52,079 nt of DNA, taken from Gluconacetobacter aggeris (GTDB lineage Bacteria > Pseudomonadota > Alphaproteobacteria > Acetobacterales > Acetobacteraceae). A program made the translations under genes and the position numbers. Of the stretch, positions 46,190-52,079 are shown piece after piece; the first letter of the stretch is position 1; each line of letters begins with the position of its first letter. The notes beneath the pieces are model-generated. The model was not told the DNA's origin. It saw only the letters and a list, made by a program, of their open reading frames with translations, and did not search any database. Location of the stretch: positions 1-52,079 of the forward strand of contig NZ_JABEQD010000018.1 of NCBI RefSeq assembly GCF_014174395.1, in the 5' to 3' direction.

Positions 46190-46700
46190 CCGGCGATACG
46201 ATTTCCGGGCACGATCAACCGTAGCCCTCTCTGCCGCCGGCAGCCCTGTTCGCCCGCATGGATTCGCGAACATTGCCCCGGCGCCTCTTCTGAATCCTCC
46301 TTCAAGGCCCGTTGGGCAATAGGCTCTGAGGCGCGAGAGCGGCCTTATGGGCCGGCACGGCCGAGCACGGAAATCATGCGGCGAATCGCCGCCAGCGATA
46401 TTTGCCAACAGCCCCGGCAAACCCGCCTGCGGCCGGAAAACATGGGAACGGCCCCGTGATTCGCCTCCCCACATCCATCCTCGCCCAAGACCCGGCCTTC
46501 ATCCACCCTCCACCATCATTGGGAAAATGCAGGTGCCATTGCTTCAACCCGACGCCAGCAGCCTGGACGATGTGAGAGCGGAATAAAAAGAAAAGAATAG
46601 CGCAAATATATTCGCAAAAAGATCTCCGGAATGTCCATTCTGGAAATTTTATCGAATGCCATCTCGCCTCCGTTCTATTGTTCAATCAAAACAATCCCTT
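46190..46700. other. Non-coding stretch before TonB receptor 3 leader
   Basis: GC-rich at first, turning AT-rich from about 46580. The only long frame (46160-46474, minus) runs through the terminator hairpin and matches no family. An inverted repeat TCCgGAATG/CATTCtGGA lies near 46625-46645. I see nothing else. Confidence 0.4.
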
Positions 46701-46713
46701 CGGGCAGAAGCAT

Positions 46714-46737
46714 TTATGTTGCACCAATGCAACATAA
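46714..46737. promoter_or_regulatory. Conserved palindrome upstream of TonB receptor 3
   Basis: TTATGTTGC-N6-GCAACATAA, perfect nine-base arms, the best copy of the three. It lies 483 bases before the start codon, further away than in the other two leaders. Confidence 0.65.
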
Positions 46738-46769
46738 CGAACGAAATTCGTTACGAACAGAATGGAACG

Positions 46770-46820
46770 GTCGACAGGGTCGTCGTCTTTATGCGTATTT
46801 TGTTACCGCTATGTAATAGG
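46770..46820 (+). promoter_or_regulatory. Second conserved leader block, TonB receptor 3
   Basis: GTCGAC at 46770 and TTTTGTTACCGC then ATGTAATAGG to 46820, matching the order and spacing of 35951 and 39870 with more differences. GTTAC/GTAAT takes the place of GTTA/TAAC. Confidence 0.45.
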
Positions 46821-47219
46821 AAGTTAAGCATGGTTTCTTGGCATCATGAGGATGGTGATCGTAACGCGCGGCACTTCTATGCCGGGTGGATCAACATGCG
46901 CTTTTGTCAGGACCTTACCATATGCACACGCGGGGGCTTGGCGCAGCCGGCCCGATGTCCGCGCCGTCCCTGACGGCCGCAGAACGTTACAAAAACCACA
47001 TGACAAATATGGTTCGGATGCCCATGCGGTCATGGGTATTTTGTAATTCTTCAGCAAGCAAGATCATTCAAAAATCAGAATGATAAGCCAGGGACACAGT
47101 ATGCCGGACCTGGAATACCTCCGGTGCTCTTCTTATTTCATGTCAATAAAATTCGTTCCGGAATCAATCAAATCGGAACAGCTTTCCCCTCAAGCATAAG
47201 AACGATCCAGGAGAAATTC

Positions 47220-50200
47220 ATGGGCGATCGCCGAGCCAAACAGACGACATCCAGAACTTTTCGACATAGAAACATCCTTCTTCTGGCCTTCACGGCCATG
47301 AGCGGAATGGTGTGTTCCCCTGTCTTCGCCCAAGGCACGATGACGGCGACGCAGACGCCCCGCAAGCATATCAAGCCGACCAAGGCGACTAAGAAGACGG
47401 TCGCACCGACCACGGCAACGGCCCCGGTGACCACCAGGCCGGCCGTCATGGCGCCGAACGCCGCGATCGTGGCGCAGACCTCGACTGCCCCCGTCGTGCC
47501 GACCTCGGCGGAAGCCGAAAATGTCGTCGTGACGGGTTCGCTGATTCGCGACCCGAATTTCCGCAGCGCCTCCCCCATGACGCATCTGACGTCCAGGGAC
47601 CTGCGGCAGCGCGGAATCACGACGGCTTCCCAGGCGTTGCAGCAGTTGGCTTCCAACGGTTCGGGCAACCTGCCGGCCAACTTCTCGGCCAACGGTGCCT
47701 TCGCGGCCGGCGCCACCGCACCGTCCTTGCGCGGCCTGACGACGGACTCGACCCTCGTCCTCATGGACGGGCAGCGCCTGTCCTACTATCCGCTTTCCGA
47801 TGACGGCGAACGCAACTTCGTCGACAGCAACTGGATTCCGATGTCGATCATGGAGACGATCGACGTGCAGAAGGACAGCGCCTCCGCCACCTACGGCGCC
47901 GACGCGGTCGCGGGCGTGATCAACTTCATCACCCGCAAGCAGATCAAGGGATTCGAAGCCAACGCCGAAGGCGGGCTGAGCGGTCAGGGCGATTCCGGCC
48001 ATCAGCGCCTCTACGCCACCTACGGCCATGGCGACCTGGATCGCGACGGCTACAATTTCTACGTCAATGCCGAGTACCAGAACGATGACATGCTGTACAA
48101 TTCGCAGCGTGGCTATCCCTACAACACGGGCGACCTGACGGGTATCGGCGGCTACAACGCCAATCCAAACGCCGTCCAGGCCGACGGCTCGGTCACGGGC
48201 ATCGGCGCGACCACGACCGCGCTCGTCCGGCCGGTCTCGGTCGGTTCCAGCGGTGCGCTGACGCCGCTTGGCGGCCTTCAGCCTCTTGGCGGCTGCGGCG
48301 ACCTGACCGCGCACAACGTGCCTGTGGGCGCGTTCCCCGGCAGCACCGGTAAATTCGCGAACAGCATCTGCGAGCAGAACACCGTCGGCAATTACAAGGT
48401 GATCACCCCGGCAGACCGCCGCGTCAGCACGACGGCGCATTTCACCGTCCGCCCGTGGCAGCGGGCCGAGCTGACGGGCATGTTCACCTATTCGCAGAAT
48501 CTGAACTACAATACCGCCACCCCGATCAGCATCCGCTCGCAAAGCCGCTCCGGCGATATCAGCTTCGCCAATATCACGCTGCCGGCGCTGCTGGCCAACG
48601 GGCAGTTGAACCCCAACAACCCGTATGCCGCGCAGGGGCAGGCCGCCCAGATCTATTATCTGTTCGGCGACATGCGCCCCACGTCTACCCAGTTCAACCA
48701 GGCCTATCGCGGCTCGGTCCATCTTTCGGGCTGGGAACCGTCGAACTGGGGCTCGGACTGGAAATATAACGCGTCGTTCGTCGGCATGACCGACGACCTG
48801 GCCTATGTCCGGACCGGCTACCCGATCTTCAACCGCGTCCAGCAGGCAATCAACGACGGCAGCTACAATTTCATCAATCCGTCGATGAACTCGGCCGCCA
48901 TCCGCAACTGGATCGCGCCGCGCTCGACGCAGCACTCGGATTCCTCGGAATATTCGGGCGAACTGACTTTGCAGAAAGGCCTGTTCAAACTGCCGGGCGG
49001 CATGGTCAATCTCGTCGTCGGCGGCAATATCCGCTATGAATCGCTGAACAATCCCAGCGCCAACCCCGACGATCCGTTGAATCCCAGCGCCCAGTATATG
49101 GGCATCAACGGCTTCTACGCGAAGGGCAGCCGGTGGGTGGAATCCGGTTTCTTCGAGACCTATATTCCGTTCGTCAAATATTTCAGCGCCGACGTGTCCG
49201 GTCGCTATGACAATTACTCAGTCGGCTACAACCGCTTCTCGCCCAAGGTCGAAGCCCTGATCAAGCCGATCAAGGAATTCACGCTGCGCGGCACCTTCTC
49301 GAAGGGCTTCCGCGTGCCGAGCTTCGCCGAAACCAACAGCCAGACGGTCGGCTACGTCACGGACAATCCGTCCAGCCACTCCTATACGTCCGCCTTCCTC
49401 GCCCAGCATCAGAATGCCGCTGGTACGGGGCCCGACGCCTATGCGCAATCGTACAGCCTGGCGCTGAACACGGTCGGCAACCCCAATGTGAAGCCTGAAC
49501 TGTCGACCAGCTTCACCGGCGGTGCCGTCATCCAGCCGACACGCTGGATGAACCTGAGCGTCGATTACTATTACATCAAGAAGGACAACTATATTACGAC
49601 GGCCAACCAGGCGACGGCGCTGGAAGCCTATTACACCGGTTCGCCCATGCCTTCCGGCATTTCGGTCATCCCGGACGTCGCCGATCCGGATCATCCCAAC
49701 GCGCAACCCCGCGCTGGTATCGTCAATCTCGGCTATATCAACGGCGCCTCGCTCACGACCGATGGCCTCGACCTCGCGCTTGATGCCAATATCCCCCTGC
49801 CTGGCAAGCTGTCGAAGATCAAGTGGTACAGCAAGGGCGAAGCCACCTATATCTTCCGCTACAACATCACCTATCCGGGCGTAGGCACCGAGCGTTTCGC
49901 GGGAACCCTGGGACCGGCCAACACAACTTCGGCGTCCGGAACGCCCCGCTGGCGCGCCAATTGGGCCAATACCTTCACTTATGACAAGCTGTCGCTGACC
50001 ACGACCGTTTATTATACCAGCGGCTACAAGCTGACCGCGGAAGACTATAATGGTCCCGGCACCCGCAACGACTGCTCGACAGCCGCCACCGGCTTCGCTG
50101 GCGAAACAACGCTGGATGGCAACCCCATCCGCTGCAACGCCCCCAGTTTCTGGGATGTGGACCTGACGCTGGCCTACCGCATCAGCAATCGCTTCTCGGT

Positions 50201-50342
50201 CTATGCCAACATGTACAATGTCGGCAACTGGAAACCGGCCCTCGATCTCGGTACCTATGGCGGCTATCTGTACAACCCGTCCTGGGCGGCAGCCGGCATG
50301 CTTGGCCGCGCCTTCCGCTTCGGCGTCAACGTGACGCTCTGA
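47220..50342 (+). CDS. TonB-dependent receptor 3
   Basis: A 1040-residue receptor, more diverged than receptors 1 and 2. Signal peptide MGDRRAKQTTSRTFRHRN with cleavage after VFA (residue 37), Pro/Thr/Lys-rich spacer, TonB-box-like ENVVVTGS, plug domain with APSLRGLTTDSTLVLMDGQR and YGADAVAGVINFITRK, and a barrel ending RAFRFGVNVTL. CAGGAG precedes ATG 47220; the frame is open to 47124 upstream, but that ATG has no ribosome site. Its leader is about 170-200 bases longer than the other two. It is followed by its own terminator. Confidence 0.93.
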   Translation: MGDRRAKQTTSRTFRHRNILLLAFTAMSGMVCSPVFAQGTMTATQTPRKHIKPTKATKKTVAPTTATAPVTTRPAVMAPNAAIVAQTSTAPVVPTSAEAENVVVTGSLIRDPNFRSASPMTHLTSRDLRQRGITTASQALQQLASNGSGNLPANFSANGAFAAGATAPSLRGLTTDSTLVLMDGQRLSYYPLSDDGERNFVDSNWIPMSIMETIDVQKDSASATYGADAVAGVINFITRKQIKGFEANAEGGLSGQGDSGHQRLYATYGHGDLDRDGYNFYVNAEYQNDDMLYNSQRGYPYNTGDLTGIGGYNANPNAVQADGSVTGIGATTTALVRPVSVGSSGALTPLGGLQPLGGCGDLTAHNVPVGAFPGSTGKFANSICEQNTVGNYKVITPADRRVSTTAHFTVRPWQRAELTGMFTYSQNLNYNTATPISIRSQSRSGDISFANITLPALLANGQLNPNNPYAAQGQAAQIYYLFGDMRPTSTQFNQAYRGSVHLSGWEPSNWGSDWKYNASFVGMTDDLAYVRTGYPIFNRVQQAINDGSYNFINPSMNSAAIRNWIAPRSTQHSDSSEYSGELTLQKGLFKLPGGMVNLVVGGNIRYESLNNPSANPDDPLNPSAQYMGINGFYAKGSRWVESGFFETYIPFVKYFSADVSGRYDNYSVGYNRFSPKVEALIKPIKEFTLRGTFSKGFRVPSFAETNSQTVGYVTDNPSSHSYTSAFLAQHQNAAGTGPDAYAQSYSLALNTVGNPNVKPELSTSFTGGAVIQPTRWMNLSVDYYYIKKDNYITTANQATALEAYYTGSPMPSGISVIPDVADPDHPNAQPRAGIVNLGYINGASLTTDGLDLALDANIPLPGKLSKIKWYSKGEATYIFRYNITYPGVGTERFAGTLGPANTTSASGTPRWRANWANTFTYDKLSLTTTVYYTSGYKLTAEDYNGPGTRNDCSTAATGFAGETTLDGNPIRCNAPSFWDVDLTLAYRISNRFSVYANMYNVGNWKPALDLGTYGGYLYNPSWAAAGMLGRAFRFGVNVTL

Positions 50343-50357
50343 CACTCTGCACGATTG

Positions 50358-50386
50358 GGGTGGTCTTTCCGGACCACCCTTTTTTT
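50358..50386 (+). terminator. Intrinsic terminator of TonB receptor 3
   Basis: Stem GGGTGGTC/GACCACCC (50358-50365 / 50372-50379) with a six-base loop, followed by seven T. Same stem as the terminators of receptors 1 and 2. Confidence 0.9.
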
Positions 50387-50548
50387 GACCAGAACATGCA
50401 GCCTCGCAGCATGTCTGCGTCTCCGGCTTCTTCCCGCCCTCTTTTTCGAAATCGTGGGAAAGCCTGGTCGGATCCTCTTCCGCCTGACCTGCCATGGAGA
50501 CTTCCTTCTATCTTGAAGGAGAGGCTGGCTTATTGAGAGGACAGATTG

Positions 50549-50620
50549 ATGAAGCTCAGCCGCTTCAACAAGAAACCGATCCGCCAATTCCGGGCGGTTC
50601 AATCCCACACGGACAAGTAG
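50549..50620 (+). CDS. Possible 23-residue small ORF
   Basis: ATG 50549 to TAG 50618-50620, beginning MKLSRFNKKPIRQF, with a purine-rich GAGAGGAC upstream. The product would be strongly basic. It could be a real small protein, a leader peptide or the remnant of a gene start. No homology known to me; it lies in the 304-base gap between receptor 3 and ugd. Confidence 0.25.
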   Translation: MKLSRFNKKPIRQFRAVQSHTDK

Positions 50621-50646
50621 GCCACCCCGTCAAAATAGGCCGGACA

Positions 50647-51813
50647 TCAATCCGCGCCGAACACATCGCGCGTGAAGATCTTGTCCTCGACATCGATGAG
50701 TTCCTGGGTGCGCCGGTTCGCCACGATCACATCACAAACCGCCTTGAACTCCGCCAGATTTCTTACAACGCGCGAGCTGAAGAATCTGTCCTCGTGCAGG
50801 GCAGGCTCGTAAACGACGACTTCGATTCCCTTGGCCTTGACGCGCTTCATGATTCCCTGAATCGCGCTCTGGCGGAAATTATCCGACCCGGCCTTCATCA
50901 CCAGTCGATAGATACCGACCACCTTAGGCTTCAGCGCGATGATCCGTTCCGCCAGGAAATCCTTGCGGGTACGGTTTGCGTCGACCACCGCCGAGATCAG
51001 ATTCTGCGGCACCTGGTCGTAATTGGCCAGAAGCTGTTTCGTATCCTTGGGCAGGCAGTAACCGCCATAACCCAGGGAGGGATTGTTGTAATGCTGCCCG
51101 ATGCGCGGATCGAGGCACACACCATCAATGATCTGACGTGAATCCAGGGCACGCGAAAGCGCGTAGCTGTCGAGTTCGTTGAAGAAGGCAACACGCAGCG
51201 CGAGATAGGTATTGGCGAACAGCTTGATGGCTTCGGCTTCGGATGGATCGGTAAGAAGGACGGAGATGTCCTTTTTTACTGCCCCTTCGATCAGCAGATC
51301 CGCAAAGCGACGCGCGCGCGCACTGCGCTCACCCACGATGATTCGCGAGGGATACAAATTGTCATAAAGCGCACGACCTTCCCGCAGGAACTCGGGCGAG
51401 AAGATCACCTGGTTGGTATGCATCCGTGATCGGACGGCCTCGATGAAGCCCACAGGTATGGTCGATTTGATGACGATGGTTGCCGATCTGTTCAGCGCGA
51501 TGACCTGAGAAATCACCGCCTCCACCGACGAGGTGTCGAAATGGCTGGTTTCCGTATCGTAGTTCGTCGGGGTGGCGACAATAACGAAATCAGCATTCCG
51601 GTAAGCTTCAGCGGGATCAGTCGTCGCCTTCAGCGAAAGCCGCGCGTTGGCGAGGAAATCTTCCATCTCGCTGTCGATGATGGGCGACCGGCGTGCATTC
51701 ACCTTCTCGACACGTACGGAACTGATGTCGACCGCTGTCACGTCATTGTGCTGCGCCAGCAGAACGGCGTTCGACAAACCGACATATCCAAGCCCCGCAA
51801 CCGCGATCTTCAT
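50647..51813 (-). CDS. ugd: UDP-glucose 6-dehydrogenase
   Basis: A 388-residue NAD-dependent enzyme that oxidises UDP-glucose to UDP-glucuronate for surface polysaccharides. N-terminal Rossmann motif GLGYVG (7-12), the KSTIPVGF segment (116-123), Lys197 and Asn201 in IKLFANTYL, and the catalytic Cys253 in [10 protein letters not shown] are present. The length matches the short Ugd class (E. coli type). The ATG at 51813 is taken from the start of the Rossmann fold; the purine-rich AGCGAGGA upstream is an acceptable ribosome site. It faces the TonB cluster; other exopolysaccharide genes may lie beyond the right edge. Confidence 0.95.
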   Translation of the reverse strand: MKIAVAGLGYVGLSNAVLLAQHNDVTAVDISSVRVEKVNARRSPIIDSEMEDFLANARLSLKATTDPAEAYRNADFVIVATPTNYDTETSHFDTSSVEAVISQVIALNRSATIVIKSTIPVGFIEAVRSRMHTNQVIFSPEFLREGRALYDNLYPSRIIVGERSARARRFADLLIEGAVKKDISVLLTDPSEAEAIKLFANTYLALRVAFFNELDSYALSRALDSRQIIDGVCLDPRIGQHYNNPSLGYGGYCLPKDTKQLLANYDQVPQNLISAVVDANRTRKDFLAERIIALKPKVVGIYRLVMKAGSDNFRQSAIQGIMKRVKAKGIEVVVYEPALHEDRFFSSRVVRNLAEFKAVCDVIVANRRTQELIDVEDKIFTRDVFGAD

Positions 51814-52079
51814 ATAGTCCTCGCTTCACATCAATCCATGGAGTCCACGGGGCGAATTGACCTTGCCCCCGACCTGCTCTGAAGCTTTCATCCAACTGAA
51901 GGTAGACCTCAGGGAAAGTTAAGCCCTTGGTTGTAGGGTGTGCAATGGGGCCAGGATCGGAGTGACCCTGCTGACCCTGCTCCCAACATGCCCTCAGTTT
52001 TGAGTCAGATTCGGGTAGCATCTGATTTTATTATGTTTTATTTTCAGCCCATCATCTGCCCAAAGAAAAACCCCACGAA
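51814..52079. other. Region upstream of ugd, unexplained
   Basis: A minus-strand frame runs 52021-51743, but it overlaps the ugd start by 71 bases and has no recognisable domain. The segment reads like a fragment of a coding or insertion sequence more than a normal promoter region, with a repeated CTGACCCTGCT-like pair near 51963-51983. The last 60 bases are AT-rich. Confidence 0.3.

Noticed and set aside
46160-46474. Minus-strand ORF of 104 codons after the aminopeptidase
   Set aside because: Passes through the 14-bp terminator stem and matches no family.
1-52079. CRISPR array, tRNA genes, complete insertion sequences or prophage
   Set aside because: I saw no regular direct repeats with spacers, no cloverleaf-like tRNA sequence and no transposase, integrase or phage structural gene anywhere in the window.

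Overview
The window is GC-rich housekeeping DNA interrupted by more AT-rich intergenic regions. Gene content and order point to an acetic acid bacterium (Acetobacteraceae, Gluconacetobacter/Komagataeibacter-like): a his operon ending in a HIT gene, pyrB-pyrC-plsY-dprA-topA-rnr in one overlapping run, DUF1491 and DUF2628 type proteins, and large TonB receptors. The genus is inferred from gene order and protein flavour only.

Left edge (1-353): a minus-strand regulatory region with two spaced promoters and a boxA-like antitermination site, best explained as the leader of an rRNA operon whose 16S gene lies just outside the window. 354-2139 (minus): a nitroreductase and a ubiquinone-type FAD hydroxylase. 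2325-7012 (plus): hisB, a small membrane protein, hisH, a GNAT acetyltransferase reading in frame into hisA, hisF, hisE and a HIT hydrolase, closed by a double-hairpin repeat. 7155-11247: a Trp-rich lipoprotein, an M81/MlrC-like metallopeptidase and an ABC exporter. 11509-14350: nth and comEC, with comEC tightly framed by two copies of an AT-rich element with inverted-repeat ends.

14577-27062 (plus): gltX, pyrB, a dihydroorotase-like pyrC that has lost its HxH metal motif, plsY, dprA, topA, rnr, an S41 peptidase and a DUF1491 gene, nearly all overlapping or a few bases apart. 27276-35674: an OmpA-family protein, cysK divergent from an Rrf2 regulator, a lipoprotein, an exported protein, parE, an RhtA-like exporter and ghrA.

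35675-50646 is the most unusual part. Three long paralogous TonB-dependent receptors lie in tandem, with an exported M1 aminopeptidase between the second and third. Each receptor has a long 5' region carrying the same ordered sites: a GTTGC-N6-GCAAC palindrome (8- and 9-bp arms at copies 1 and 3, 5-bp at copy 2), then about 37 bases later a GTCGAC / GTTAmC...GTAAyAGG block. Each ends in the same type of GGGTGGTC/GACCACCC terminator. This looks like a duplicated, co-regulated uptake module whose ligand may be peptides. The window ends with ugd (minus) and an unexplained upstream segment.
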